From NCBI GenBank assembly GCA_019925095.2, contig CM034392.1:21744387-21808386 (forward strand): DNA of 64,000 bases. The letters are read 5' to 3'. This stretch comes from Dendrolimus kikuchii (lineage: Eukaryota; Arthropoda; Insecta; Lepidoptera; Lasiocampidae). Positions 31,470-43,095 of this stretch are shown here, piece by piece; positions within the stretch are counted from its first letter, which is position 1, and each line of letters begins with the position of its first letter. A program made the translations under genes and the position numbers. Under the pieces are notes generated by a model. That model worked only from the letters and a program-made list of their open reading frames with translations. It made no database searches and was not told the origin of the DNA.

Positions 31470-31850
31470 CTAGGATATGATTGCGACTTCGTCCACGCTT
31501 GATTTAAAATACCTGCGGTATTCCCGAAACACAAAATACCGCAGCAGTTTTAGGGTGACTTTTATGCCCCCGAACAATTATAAACCGTTCCCGGGTAAAT
31601 TCCTGCGGGATCTCGCGATAAAAAGTAGCGCAGATTTTAAATCTAAGAATTTGCTGTCGATTTGTTAAAATCACATCGAAATCGGTCCAATAGTTTTTAC
31701 GTGAATTTCGAACAAACACACGAAAAACTAAAAAAAATTGCATCTTGTTCTTCGTTGTTTATAATAGTCTATTCCAGTAGTTTTTTTTAATAGCTTCAAT
31801 GTACAGACACGGCATCTTTAGAATTGTATAATATTATAGATAGTATTTAA
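31470..31850 (-). repeat. Dispersed repeat V, reverse copy
   Basis: From GATTGCGACTTCGTCCACGC (31480) to the complement of TGCCGTGTCTGTACATTG (31797-31815). It has both ends of the family and includes a CGCGGGATTCC-like GC island. Confidence 0.6.
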
Positions 31851-31879
31851 CTATAAACGAAAAGTCATAGATTTCTACA

Positions 31880-32270
31880 TTTCTCAAATTATAGGATAAA
31901 AAATGGATTCCATGTCACTGTCGGGAGCAACATTACCAAAATGGTGGTCGCACGTCCACGCTGTATGGAAATGCTAATGCGTTGCCCAAAATACAGGTTA
32001 GCATTTTGGCTTTTTGCATTGCATTGAAAGATCTCGGTAGAGTTGATAAGCCTCGTGTCGCCACGTTTCTAGAGTCTCACAATCCTGAAAGCCTGAAATA
32101 TTTATCCCCTACAAATGGATATTTGAGGCTTCTAGAGTTTTCTTATGTGTAGCAGCTCGGCAGCTACACATAAGAAAGGCAGCCGCCAATGTCTCAACCT
32201 ATCAACACACGTTGCGTCCTAAACTAATGTGCGCCCCATCTTCCAAAGCACCATTCCAGCGACATTCCGT
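31880..32270. mobile_element. Dispersed element X, second copy, with hairpin
   Basis: Block one of element X (GCTAATGCGTTGCCC, 31972-31986) is followed at 32137-32176 by a perfect 15-bp stem TTTCTTATGTGTAGC with a 9-base loop. The stem resembles the string CTACTATGTGTAGCAGC in the copy at 27256. Confidence 0.45.
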
Positions 32271-33189
32271 AAGTACGTAATACATACATGGATTAAGTTA
32301 GGTACTTATTGTTACTGTTTTTACATGTCCATATATAAAGGAAAAAAAAGTGAAAACATTAATTACATCCATTAAACTCTATTGAGCGAGAACTGAAATA
32401 CAATTGGTCAACTTGTATTATACCAGTTAACTCGTCAACCTACCGAATTTTATTTAAAAAACGTAGCGTTATTAATTTAATATTGACGATCAACAACAAA
32501 ACGAATAAAGCTTTATTACGGTCCAAAAATAGCGCTTTAGTTGAGTTTAAATTTCACAAGCCAGTTTTTATTAAAGGCTTAAAATTGGGTTGACATTTTT
32601 CGTTTCACAAAATAGTATATAGCTGAGGCTTTAACGTAATTTAAACAAAATGGAGAAAGTTAAATTATACTCCAAATTTAATTTGCATTCAATTTAGACT
32701 GGCGTGCATATGTCAGCAGCGTAGATATGCTCTCAGAACAATAACTAAGGTATGCTAGACCAAATTGCAATGTTTAATGAAATTGTCAATTATGTTGGCG
32801 TGCAATGTTAAATAAATATTCAGAGACGATTGAAGAATAAAAGGACAATTGGACGATGGGATAGGAAAGGTTGGATAAAGGGAAAGAAAGAAATACTTTA
32901 TTTGAAGAAATAGCGACGTAATTACATTTCTTATACATTATTATACACAAATCATATTTTGAGAATTTGTACGCCGCATTTACAGCAAACAAGGTTTACA
33001 CTCAGCATATTGTTGTGCCGGAATTATATTCGACACAACGCTGATTTTCAATGCAAATCTTCCTTTTGGCGTGAGACCAAAATGACGCAATTTTGTTAAA
33101 TAATAATTAATAAAAGTGCTACTTTGTAATATTTAATTAGTAAATAAACTAAAATAAATTTAAATAAAACCAACAATAATATACTTTGT
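32271..33189. other. No gene recognised
   Basis: AT-rich with scattered short A or T runs; no coding frame or named repeat. A string AATAAAGTATTTCTTTC on the minus strand near 32890 may be a decayed LINE tail. Confidence 0.4.
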
Positions 33190-33202
33190 TACTTTAAAAT
33201 TA

Positions 33203-33472
33203 TGCATGATGAAAGAATGAATAAACAGATATACAATGCAAAAGTGGATGGATGCAGAAGTCGTGGAAGGCCACGACACACCTTCCATGATCAAATTGAT
33301 CGTGAACTAGCAGAAGGTGATGTCAGGAGCCTTAAGAACAGACGAGCGTGCATGACAAGAGATATGAATGTCAAAGAAGCAAGTGAGGTGTGTAAGAATA
33401 AGCCTAAATGGCGCTCTGTTGTTCGTGCCTACCCCGTAAGGGAACTGGCGTGAAGTTGTGTATGTATGTATG
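33203..33472 (+). pseudogene. RTE-like LINE 3' insertion with 13-bp target duplication
   Basis: The frame is open from MHDERMNKQIYNAKVDGCRS to YPVRELA and a TGA, followed by (TATG)n. Flanks TACTTTAAAATTA at 33190-33202 and 33473-33485 are identical. It is a 270-bp, 5'-truncated insertion with few changes, so rather young. Confidence 0.9.
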
Positions 33473-33506
33473 TACTTTAAAATTAAAATAAATACATAAC
33501 CAACCA

Positions 33507-33665
33507 ATCAGGGGAAGTGGGCGGTAGGATTTTTCACTCATCGCACGAAACTCGATTAGCTCAAGGGTAACCGTCTCACGCCGATATTCTGTGAAAGCGT
33601 GGTACAAATATAAACTTGCCATGAGTTAGCCCATATGCCTGTGTGCCAACCTGGGAATAAAATAA
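33507..33665 (-). repeat. Head part of the composite element
   Basis: Shares ATCGCACGAAACTCGATTAG CTC and GATATTCTGTGAAAGCGTGG with 6390-6460 and 56500-56575. The minisatellite and the LINE-type tail are missing here; the right end is an AATAAAATAAAA tract. Confidence 0.5.
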
Positions 33666-33952
33666 AATAAAAATGTTTTTATTTTAATGTTCTTTTAAAC
33701 TTTGTTATACCAAATATACTGTTTATAGTAGGTAAATATGTAGTAGAAGTATTGGATTGGATAGATAAATGTAATAGTATATAGCAAATATGTATTAATA
33801 AGTAAGAATGTATTAAAAAAAAGAGGAATAGGAAAGGAAAAGAAAGAAAAATATAATAAAGATTACCCCCCCTTATTATCCCTAGTACATTAGATATAGT
33901 TTAGAACAAGACAAGAAAAAGAAAAGACTCTGTCTTAGCATACGACAGAGGA

Positions 33953-34070
<118 letters not shown>

Positions 34071-34079
34071 TATATACAT

Positions 34080-35020
34080 ACTAGAGTTTACCCCGCGGCT
34101 CCGCCGCGCGTTAAACTCTAGTGCGTACCTCTTGTTTTAAGAGCAGGCGTTAATACAGGATATATTGTATTGTATTTTTATGTTGGTGCTATTTGCCCTG
34201 GGAACATTTACTTCATTTTATATCGCAACCTATCCCATCTACCGGAATGAATAGTATCTATGTCTATTTTCGGTATTCAGACAGACAGATCGATTGAAAG
34301 TCGCATTTCTTTAAAGATTATGAATTTTTATATCTATAAACTTGATTAATGATTGGTCCCCCATACAAACTTTAATACCATATTTCAACCCGTTCTAGTT
34401 TTATTTATATAACTAAATATTGTGTAAACTACACAAACGACCAAAACTACCAAACGTACTACAACTGCCGAAACTGCCAAATCTACCAAATCCACCAACC
34501 AAAACTACCACAACTACCTAAACTACCACAATTACCAAATCTGCCAAACAAAACTACCAAAACTACCTAAACGACCAAATTGACCAAAATAAACAAAATG
34601 ACGAAAATGGCAAACCACAAATAAAAAACCTATCCTAGTTTCCGGGATAAACTTTACATAAATCTATTCCAAAATCTATGCCAGTATCCGGGATGAAAAG
34701 TATCCCTTGGCCACCCTCGGTATTCAAATTACATATGTACCGAGTATCAGCCAAATCGGTCCTATAGTCTTTCCATAAAAGGATAACAAACAGAGAGACA
34801 AATATACTTTTATCCCGGAAACTGTCCTATTTTCCGGGATAAAAAGTAACCTATGCTCATTCTCGCCATCGAAAATATATTGCATATACTGAGTTTCAGC
34901 CAAATCGGTCCATTAGTTTTTACGTGAAAACGGAACAGACAGACAGACAGACAGACAGACGGACAGACAAACAAACAGACAGACAGACAGAGTTACTTTC
35001 ATTTATAATATTAATAGGGA
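34080..35020 (+). repeat. Dispersed repeat W, long copy with CCAAAACTA minisatellite and (GACA)n end
   Basis: The start forms a hairpin TAGAGTTTA..CGCGGC/GCCGCG..TTAAACTCTA. Then GAGCAGGCGTTAATACAG and GTGCTATTTGCCCT as in the copy at 8796. From 34430 to 34620 a degenerate short-unit repeat of ACCAAAACT type fills the centre; the 8796 copy has only a few units. The right end is (GACA)n at 34934-34991 and TTTATAATATTAATAGGGAT. Confidence 0.65.
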
Positions 35021-35057
35021 TATATATATACTGTTTAATGACAGTTATTTTCCAAAA

Positions 35058-35364
35058 AATCTTTTTTTTATTGCATGAGTTCAGCAGACAGCCAGACGGC
35101 CACTTGATGGAAAGCGGTTACCATTGCCTATGACCACATTTGCAACACCAAAGGTGCTACATATGCGCTGCTGCTCTCTTAGGGAGATTGGAACCTGGTC
35201 ACTAATGCCGTAACACAACTCAAGGTTGTTATGGCTTCATAGCCAGGGGTGGTAACCATCTAGTCGAGAAAATACCCTAACACCCCGCTGTGGGTTGTTT
35301 GGCACCTCTTACGACAGGCCGCTTGGCCGCAGGAAATTATATTCTTTCTCCATTCCTGCACGGA
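35058..35364 (-). repeat. S1 short retroelement, diverged
   Basis: Reverse copy with poly(T) border at 35060 and 5' end ATCCGTGCAGGAATGGAG at 35364; a short deletion lies near 35238. Confidence 0.8.
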
Positions 35365-35455
35365 TTAGATGTATTGATACACTTAAATTTTATCTTTAGT
35401 TCTCTATACATACCAACAAACGAAGTCCGTATATTTATATATGATAATTAAATTT

Positions 35456-35666
35456 GTGGAAGGCCACGACACACCTTCCATGATCAAATTGATCGTATAC
35501 TAGCGGAGGGTGATGTCAGGAGCCTTAAGAACAGACGAGTGTACATGACAAGAGTTATGAATGTCAAAGAAGCAAGTGAGGTGTGTAAGAATGGACCTAA
35601 ATGGCGCTCTGTTGTGCGTGCCTACCCCGCGAGGGAACTGGCGTGAAGTTATGTATGTATGTATGT
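35456..35666 (+). pseudogene. RTE-like LINE 3' insertion with 12-bp target duplication
   Basis: Frame from VEGHDTPSMI-like start in a shifted frame to VRSLKNRRVYMTRVM, NVKEASEVCKNGPKWRSVV and YPARELA, then (TATG)n. Flanks ATAATTAAATTT (35444-35455) and ATAATTAAGTTT (35667-35678) match in 11 of 12. Confidence 0.85.
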
Positions 35667-36184
35667 ATAATTAAGTTTCTAGGTAAACTGAAATTTGTAG
35701 ACAAAACAAAATGGCCGAAGAGTAATACTTTTCAAGATGTCGACGCATTTCTCTGCGAAGAAAGAAAATTACTAAACACGCGACCATTACTCAAATGTCA
35801 ACGAATTTACATATTATTATCTTATATTTGAACCGAGACAAAATTATCTTTTCTTTTGAGATGAAGTGTTACATAAATGTGCTGCGGAGAAATTTCGTTG
35901 CGACATTTCTTCTTTCCAGGATACTCAGTCATTTTTGCATACACGGAACCCTAAAGCCCTTGTAAACAATCCAATGGTTTGTCAAATTGTAATATTTAAC
36001 CAACTTCTAAAACGAGGAAGTTCTCAATTCCACTGTATGTTGTTTGTTACACGTGTTCTTCGTCAGTTTTTATTGTGAACCGATTTTCAAATCTTCTTTT
36101 ATTCGAAAGAGTATACTATTGAGGTGGTCCCACTGTCATCAATTCAGGATCTAATAAGTGGATCCTAGGTAAATCGATTTTAGC

Positions 36185-36326
36185 TCTCGAATATTACCCC
36201 TGAGGTTGTCTGGAAGAGATCGCTTTTTAGCGATAAGACCACCCTTTGTACATAACTAGATATAATTTTAGTCTTTAAGTTCATGTTTGTATAGGTGTAT
36301 AATAAAGAGTTATCTATCTATCTATT
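36185..36326 (+). mobile_element. LINE 3' terminus with stem-loop and (TCTA)n tail
   Basis: GAGGTTGTCTGGAAGAGATC is followed by the stem ATCGC/GCGAT around TTTTTA, then GACCACCCTTTGTACATAAC, AATAAAG and (TCTA)n. The matching layout with a different stem at 4081-4190 supports selection for the fold, likely as the reverse transcriptase recognition site. Confidence 0.65.
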
Positions 36327-36425
36327 ATAAGCACGTGCAACATGTTTGATATATCTTTTTCTAACGCCATTCAAGTGTTTGTGAAACTAAAAAGTAGAAA
36401 GTAACTAAATAGTAAATATTTTCTA

Positions 36426-36479
36426 GAACATCTTGAAGTTGGCCAAGACATAAGTTTTGGCACCAACTTCAAGATGTTC
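36426..36479. other. Perfect 17-bp-stem hairpin
   Basis: GAACATCTTGAAGTTGG and its exact complement are separated by 20 bases, which themselves can pair partly (CCAA/TTGG). It lies 45 bp before a solo LTR. No second copy was seen. Confidence 0.7.
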
Positions 36480-36524
36480 GACTTCAATCTGATATGGTAT
36501 ATGTGTATGTAATTTCTGTGGTAT

Positions 36525-36972
36525 TGTTACGACGGACAAAGACAAATTTACACCTGCATTTTATTACCTTTCGGCATTTGGTCTTCTTTTGTTTACTTTG
36601 TGTTTAAAAATCGTGATTAGAAAAACAGCCCATTGTGTATTGTAATCTTTTATGGTAGTCATTAGCCAGGTGTGATTCTAGGAAATTCGGTCTACGTGGC
36701 CGAGCAGACATATTGCATTTGTACAGTATAAAGCAATGCCCCAATCCAGAGATGAGGCGGTCTAGCGATAACCACGAGCGAAGCAAGACGTGTGTACCAC
36801 ATTCGGTAATCTATTTAGTGACGGACTTTGCGCGTGTTATTTAATCGTGTATTACGTTTGGACTAGTTCTGTTCAGTTATATTTGTATCTGTGTTATACG
36901 TGTTTGTATAGTTCTAATAAACTCTATAATAATTCCAATGGCATTTTAATTCGAGTCCTGCAACTCGTAACA
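36525..36972 (+). mobile_element. Solo LTR with 4-bp target duplication
   Basis: 448 bp beginning TGTTACGA and ending TCGTAACA, an 8-bp terminal inverted repeat with the canonical TG..CA ends, flanked by GTAT on both sides (36521-36524, 36973-36976). It contains GTGACGGACTTTGCGCG and TTCTAATAAACTCT, a likely polyadenylation region. A 4-bp duplication is usual for Gypsy-type elements. Related LTRs are at 213-714 and 47597-48089. Confidence 0.9.
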
Positions 36973-36983
36973 GTATATATATA

Positions 36984-37030
36984 TGGGCCGTCTGCCTGTC
37001 TGCTGAACAAAAAATCCTGCAATAAAAAAA
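36984..37030 (+). repeat. S1-type tail fragment
   Basis: Only GGGCCGTCTGCCTGTCTGCT and the CCTGCAATAAAAAAA end are present. Its closeness to the LTR end (12 bp) may be chance. Confidence 0.7.
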
Positions 37031-37089
37031 ATCTAATTCTATAGTTAGTTTTTTTGAATATTTGATATGAACAATATTATATATTATAT

Positions 37090-37700
37090 ACTAGCAGTAC
37101 CCGGCAGACGTTGCCAGATCCTGCCTTTAAAAAATAAAAATCTAGAATCCGATTGCAGCGCCGTATACCGGTCCAATTGTGAATCTAAACCATTCCGAGA
37201 CTTACTTGACCACACAAAAAATTTCATCAAAATCGATCCAATACTTTAGGAAGAGTTTAGTGACATGCACACGAACAGAAGAATTTTATCTATAAAGATA
37301 GAGTTTTGGGCTATAAACCTTTTCGATCGTCCTCAGAACGCCCTACCAAAGATTCATCACAATCTGATGAATGGTTTAGGAATGCATCGAGGACAAATAT
37401 ACAAACATTGATTTTTATTTATAAGATTATAAAATTCTAAACAAGCCGTTCCTGTACAAAGCTGTTTAAAAAAAAAGTGGAAAATATAAACGATGGAGAA
37501 TGCATTATGAAATTTTTTTTAGATTTCTTGTCTGTTTGTTCGGGATTCACGTGAAAACTACTGCGCCGATTTCGATACGGTTTTTGCTGAGCGACAGAAA
37601 ATTATTAGACTTTAAATTTGCGCTACTGTTTATCCCGGGAATCCCGCGGGAATTTTTCCGGGAATGATTTAAAATGGCCAGAATGAAAAAAAACGAATTC
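37090..37700 (+). repeat. Repeat Z followed by repeat V
   Basis: 37090-37430 starts ACTAGCAGTACCCGGCAGAC G and holds GATTGCAGCGCCGTATACCG, like 8588 and 60590. 37430-37700 is repeat V, with GATTCACGTGAAAACTACTG and a GGGAATCCCGCGGGAATTTTT palindromic GC box. The two repeats abut. Confidence 0.55.
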
Positions 37701-38329
37701 CAATGCGAACTTTTCATATCATATCCTAGTATTTATAGTTAATTCATATCAACAACCCTGCCTTTTGTGTCTCCTCTTCTCGCTAAATTAATAGGTTTGC
37801 TGAAAGAAAACTCTTTTAAGACAAGACATCACCACTAATTTATAATATTGTATGTAACTTTGTCTGTACAAATAAAGAACATAAAAAATACTAAGAAGGC
37901 TGTCGTTAACAAAAATGTTATTTTAAGGAATGTTCCTTTATATGCAGAAATATTAGAATTTATTATAGCATCTATCCGCATTACCATTGTAAAGAACGAA
38001 CACAATGAGTATCTCATAATGTATTTTAACTAAATTTTGTGTAATATAAATATCAACTTTAGGCCTTAAATTGCTAGATTAACTCACTAATGCGCCGGAT
38101 AAAACGGTTTTATTACGGTATTATTGGATATTAGAGGCTTATCTAACGACAGTTTAAAACACAATGATTCCCAAAGTAATTTAGGCTTTGGATTGAATGA
38201 AACATTCCTATCAAAACGAGTATTTTGAAGACATGATAAATGTAGTTGTTTCACAATTATGTAGGACTGCAATAAGTTGTACAGAAGACGGGGACTTAAG
38301 CCAAAGTAATGTAATAAGTTTAGATATGG

Positions 38330-38640
38330 CTTAAAAAAGCGTTTTATTTTCTATTACAAAATAGGAAACAAAAGGCATACACTGCACATGCACTTCCTCA
38401 CAACACCAGCATGTAACAGATACACTCTACATTAGTATAAGTTTAGTATTAAAATTAGAATAAATTAATATAATAAGTTATTCGTAAGGTACACCACAAC
38501 ACAAATATCATTGAATAAATGTCACACACAAAAACAAAAATAACCAAGAAGCCTGTATAAATTATAAAAATTCTTCGAAATTAAGTTGTAAAAAAGGGTA
38601 CGGAACTCGAGTCCGTAACCTGTTAAAAAAAAAAAAAAAA
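38330..38640 (-). repeat. Repeat matching the distal part of the Penelope-like fragment at 12826
   Basis: On the minus strand, poly(T), then CTCGAGTTCCGTACCC, TTTTTTACAACTTAATTT and GTTTTTGTGTGTGACAT agree with 12830-12970. It ends near an AATAAA (complement at 38341-38347). Confidence 0.5.
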
Positions 38641-38780
38641 AATTGACTACAGCCCTAAATTGTAAAATTGTATCTCGAAGACGAGAAATCTTAAAAATCA
38701 GGTCACAAATAAGTTATCGATTACGACTTACACTACACGTTTAATTCATTAAAAATAAGTAAATCAGAATTATAAAAAAT

Positions 38781-38988
38781 ATCACATAATAAAAATAAAT
38801 CTAAAAATCACTCATTTTTTTACAATTTGAGCCCAAGAATGTATGAAAGCGAATCCGTCTCCTTTTGCTGGCTGAGCGGCTAAATATCACATAATAAAAA
38901 TAAATCTAAAAATCACTCTCATTTATTTACAATTTGGGCCCAAGAATGTATGAAAGCGAATCCGTCTCCTTTTGCTGGCTGAGCAATG
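38781..38988. repeat. Recent tandem duplication, 104-bp period
   Basis: ATCACATAATAAAAATAAAT starts at 38781 and again at 38885, and GCGAATCCGTCTCCTTTTGC occurs in both units. The two units differ only at a few bases and a short indel. Confidence 0.85.
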
Positions 38989-41204
38989 GACTTAACGCCT
39001 AATTTCATTGAAAAGTAGTTGTTTGATTACCTAATCGGTTTTTATTAACTTTCCTCAAATTCGAAATGAAAAGCAGTCTTATCCTCGGGCGAAAGGCCTT
39101 GTTAGTCATCATCTCATGCCTAATTAGGTCACTTTCACCTCTCTTGTAACAATCGGCTACATAACGCCCTTCTTATATGTATGACCTTCAAAAATGTTCT
39201 TCAGTGGAACTTTGTTTGAATAAATTAGAACTTTTCAATTTGAATGGTTTAACAAGCTTTAATGTACGATGATTTAGCTGCAAATTAATTTCCTTAATCG
39301 TATGATTTCATGATGATTCATTTTTAATTTTTTTTTTTTCATTAACAACTGCAGTGGATAAGTTCCAATATTATTTTTCTAGGAACAAAATGGTATTACT
39401 GTATCTTACACCATTGATAGAAAGAATAGAGAAGCCAGCAAAAGCAAGCCTATTGCGCCGCAGTGGGTTACGAAAAATTAGTATTAAATAGTTAATCGGA
39501 TTAGTACGGTTAAAGTCATTGAGTTATATGTACTACGTACTAAATAAGCTATTCAAAACAAAAAAGTTCGAACTTGTAGAAAACGGGGACCTACGCGGGG
39601 CGAGCGTGCCGTGGACTGACTCATGTATTTGCTTCAGCGCTAAAACAGTATGTTGTCTAACCAAACTATTAAAACATGCAGCGTTAAATGGCTTAGAAAG
39701 TATAATTTTTAGTCGTGAACATAGCCACACCGATGACGCATCGAGACGACTTAAAATGGATAAAATTTAATTAAAGTAAGATGTTGTATCGAGAATAAAA
39801 GGAACTTAGCGGTGAAAAGTCACCGCTTGACATTATTTGAGTTTGTTGAATAGTTTAAATAGTATCTTAGTACACATAAAAGTTTTTTTTATAGTTGCTT
39901 TTCACTCAAACACGTAAAGTATCGACCACAGACTACAGCCCGACGCAGACTAAGCGAGTTCTTGTTCATGGACCATAACGAGTGCTCCAATAAGCTAGTT
40001 GCGGACGTCTTCTCTAGTACGTAGTACATGAAACCTCGTTGGATAAAGGTGAAATAGTTTCCAGTAGATATATTACTATTACCACAGACGCAGATCACGT
40101 GTATAGTATTCAAGTTCATCAGTTATTTGACGCTTTTGTTCAAATAGTCTATACTTTTAATTCGTCTGAGCACTGTATTAGGGTTTCTCAACATTTTTGA
40201 CTTGAGTAATTTTGTGGTGTCCCACATTTTTGCTAAAGTCCATAAATAGCCCATTAATAATACAGGTCGATATTTCGTTTTGATAAATTCACAACTTACC
40301 ATATTATCAATAAAAAAATATAAAAACACAAATAGTAAGTCAATTGTTGTCATTATTTTAAAAGAACTTGTTAATAGTTTAAAGGCATCGATTTACAATA
40401 GAATATATATTTTTGAAGGTTTAATCATCATGAGTTGGTTATTTCTGTTCTGTTTTTACTATAACTGGAAAGACATGTAACAAAAAAAGAATTTTCAAAC
40501 TATGATCAGGAAATATGAAAATCGCTCGTATACGATTATACATAAATAATTGCGCTCAAATCTAGTAAACCAAAAAGTAGCAAAACATTTTTCCTATAAA
40601 ACAATTTGGATGGCCCTCACGCGCTGGCCGTATAACAAAGTACTCCCTAGAGGCCTAAGCAAACGAACTGAAAAGTTCAGTTCCGGAGAAATTTCGATAC
40701 GGCATGATAAATAAATTATTAAGGACATTTCAGAACTTGAGAAAACATTACCAAGTTGTTAGGAAACATCCTTGCCCTCAGGAGGTCAATTCAAACTGGT
40801 TAAGTAATTTGTTTGCCGCCAGTTCTTTTGTTTTGGCCATTCTTTTTTCAAACTTAGGTACTTTAGAAAATCGGATAAGTGCTTGACACTCCACGAACAC
40901 TTGTCATCCTCTGTGTGGCTACAGAACCGTAGAAAAGTATTTATTCGAAAATACACCATGCCCCAAAACTATTCAAAATTGTTCAAATCAATTTTAACTA
41001 ATTTTTAATACAACTAAGGCTTGTAGCAAAGGCAACGTACTTGAGAATTTTTTGGTACTGATTTTTGGGCGATAACGGGGATTCCATAAACGCGGTCGTT
41101 TTTCAGATTCATTAACATTTTATTGTGAATAAAATAAGGTAGTATTAAAAAAAAAAACAATCGAATAAAATTATTTATTTCTCTTTTATATATTTATATA
41201 TGTA
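38989..41204. other. No gene assigned
   Basis: About 2.2 kb without a named repeat. Open frames at 39519-39770 (plus) and 39889-40353 (minus) have partly protein-like composition but no recognised family, splice context or duplicate. It is the longest repeat-poor stretch of the window and may be old unique intergenic or intronic DNA. Confidence 0.4.
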
Positions 41205-41545
41205 CTAGTCGTCGCCCGTGGTCGAAATTCGACCATAATAATTAATGTCAAAGACTTATACTTCTATAATCACAGATTTCGCCAAGGCTACATATTAATT
41301 TGACTTGAACAATAAACAAAAGAGTATACTCATATATGCGTGTGTGTCAAATACACGGCAGTGTGTGTAATGTTTTTTTCATTGATTTAATGTATTTGTT
41401 GTGCATATTTTTTTTTTAATATTAGCATCCGTCGCATCTTCTCTATGTAAACTATAAATGTGCGAAATTTCATACTCCTCCGTCCGCGCTATTTTCGTAA
41501 AAAGGGGTACAAAGTTTTTGCTTCACGTATTATTATGTAGATATA
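41205..41545 (+). repeat. Dispersed repeat Y, plus copy
   Basis: Inverted relative to 5056-5512. Starts ACTAGTCGTCGCCCGTGGTC GAAATTCGACC, whose inner part is itself a small palindrome. A frame at the right end reads VRNFILLRPRYFRKKGYKVF. Confidence 0.6.
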
Positions 41546-41561
41546 TTGTTATATCATGATA

Positions 41562-42109
41562 AGTGGCGTGAGGTGACAGGTGTCATTTGTGACCCCAAAA
41601 TGCCGGTTAAATTAAAAGGACAGACAGGTCTATCAATCCATCATTAGACCTGTCCTTTTGTATGGCAGTGAAGCGTGGCCTGTACTTGAGCGACACAAGC
41701 AAGAACTGCGTGTCACGGAGATGAATATGCTGCGATGGATGTGTGGAGTGACGCGGAAAGACCGAGTCAGGAACTCCCGCATCCGCGGCAGTCTTCATGT
41801 CCGTGACATAGCACACAAACTGCAAGAGTGTCGCTTACGCTGGTATGGCCACGTTTTACGAAGACCGGCTAATTATGTGGGGAACAAATGTCTAGCCATG
41901 CCGCCTCCGCCAGGTCCCGGTCGAAGGGGAAGGCCCAAGAAATGTTGGCTTGACGTTGTGAAGGATGACATGCGTACCAATGGTCTCAAAACGGGGGATG
42001 CAGAAGACCGCGCGAAGTGGAGTAGAAAAAGTAGGAAAGCGGACCCTGGGCGTCGGAGTGAACGCTCCGAACGCAACCGGGAATTAACGCTCGGATGATG
42101 ATGATGATG
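41562..42109 (+). pseudogene. RTE-like LINE 3' insertion with perfect 17-bp target duplication
   Basis: Flanks ATTGTTATATCATGATA at 41545-41561 and 42110-42126 are identical. The frame opens with KWREVTGVICDPKMPVKLKG, is shifted by a 4-bp duplication (ACAG twice) near 41622, and goes on YQSIIRPVLLYGSEAW, LRWMCGVTRKDRVRN and RLRWYGHVLRRP, then GRRGRPKKCWLDVVKDDMR. It ends in (GATGAT)n. These are the thumb and C-terminal motifs of RTE-like reverse transcriptases. The rest of the frame (41658-42098) is open, so the copy is young. Confidence 0.95.
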
Positions 42110-42394
42110 ATTGTTATATCATGATATTTTTTTATCATGTTTTGATAAAAACTGAAAAAGTAAAATGGTCTAATGTCAATAATTTGGAGGTGACTTAGTA
42201 ATTTTTTTGTTAACTTAAAATAACTATAGAAAAATTACAAAATGAAACACGTTACATGATATGTGAAGATTTATGATTTTTTTTCGTAAATTATTGACCA
42301 GTGACCCTACCTTTGACCTTATGCGACAGTAGGGGCCAGTAAATGAATAATCCTTCAGGCGATATTGCTTAAATATATTTTTACTAGTCTATAA

Positions 42395-42540
42395 ACGCCT
42401 TAAGAACAGACGAGCGTGCATGACAAGAGTTATGAATGTCAGGGAAGCAAGTGAGGTGTGTAAGAATAAGCCTAAATAGCGCTCTGTTGTTCGTGCCTAC
42501 TCCGCAAGGGAACTGGCGTGAAGTTATGTATGTATGTATA
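42395..42540 (+). mobile_element. RTE-like LINE 3' fragment
   Basis: From CGCCTTAAGAACAGACGAGC to the (TATG)n end, same subfamily as 33203-33472, with a stop in SVNKPK. The border duplication is at most six bases (TATAAA). Confidence 0.75.
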
Positions 42541-43002
42541 AATAATTTAAAAAAAACCTGTAGCCTAATAACTAATATTATTATTTGTCTGTCACGCTTA
42601 TTTTTAGAAAAGTAAGACTAGCCTTTCCTATTTATTGACATATATGGTGAGCATCGGGTTCCTATAGCCAATTTCTCTTATAACATAAAAGGCTGTTTCT
42701 TTAGTCTCAGATGTTAGTAACGGTAAAAAAACCTTGTAAAAGGCCCCCCCTATGCCAATTCATTGGCGTGTTTGCTGATACAAATTGGAAGTAATTTGAG
42801 TGTCGCCGAATTCTCACTCAATACGCCGTGTACGGGGAACCGTCTTAGAAGAAGAAAAGTACTTTGTTCGAAACAATGGGCCCTTTGTTTCATGTTTGTG
42901 GAGGAATGAGGATATCGAGCTATTCATTTGATTATTTGTTTTGTAAGGAGTAGATGTTTAAAATATATTCGTAAGATTAGGTTTCATAGTAAATACATAA
43001 TA
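42541..43002. other. No gene recognised
   Basis: AT-rich, no coding frame or named repeat. Confidence 0.4.
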
Positions 43003-43095
43003 ATAACAGCCCATAAATATCCCACAGCTGGGCTCGGGCCTCCTACAACGTACAGTACCGACCACCGACCTAACCCGACCTACCGAGAGACCTAA
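43003..43095 (-). repeat. S3 SINE, 3' fragment
   Basis: AATAACAGCCCATAAATATC CCACAGCTGGGCTCGGGCC on the plus strand is the reverse of the S3 3' end. Confidence 0.7.

Noticed and set aside
34924..35133. Open frame rich in TDRQTDRR
   Set aside because: Translation of the (GACA)n microsatellite.
35866..36078. Open frame starting MLHKCAAEKF
   Set aside because: An acceptor-like TTTCCAG lies within it but no conserved features; treated as chance.
39519..39770. Possible exon (LVENGDLRGASVPWTDSCIC)
   Set aside because: No splice sites in a fitting place, no recognised family and ordinary length for chance.
43003..43095. Conserved regulatory element repeated near 43.0 and 43.4 kb
   Set aside because: Both are 3' ends of SINE family S3.
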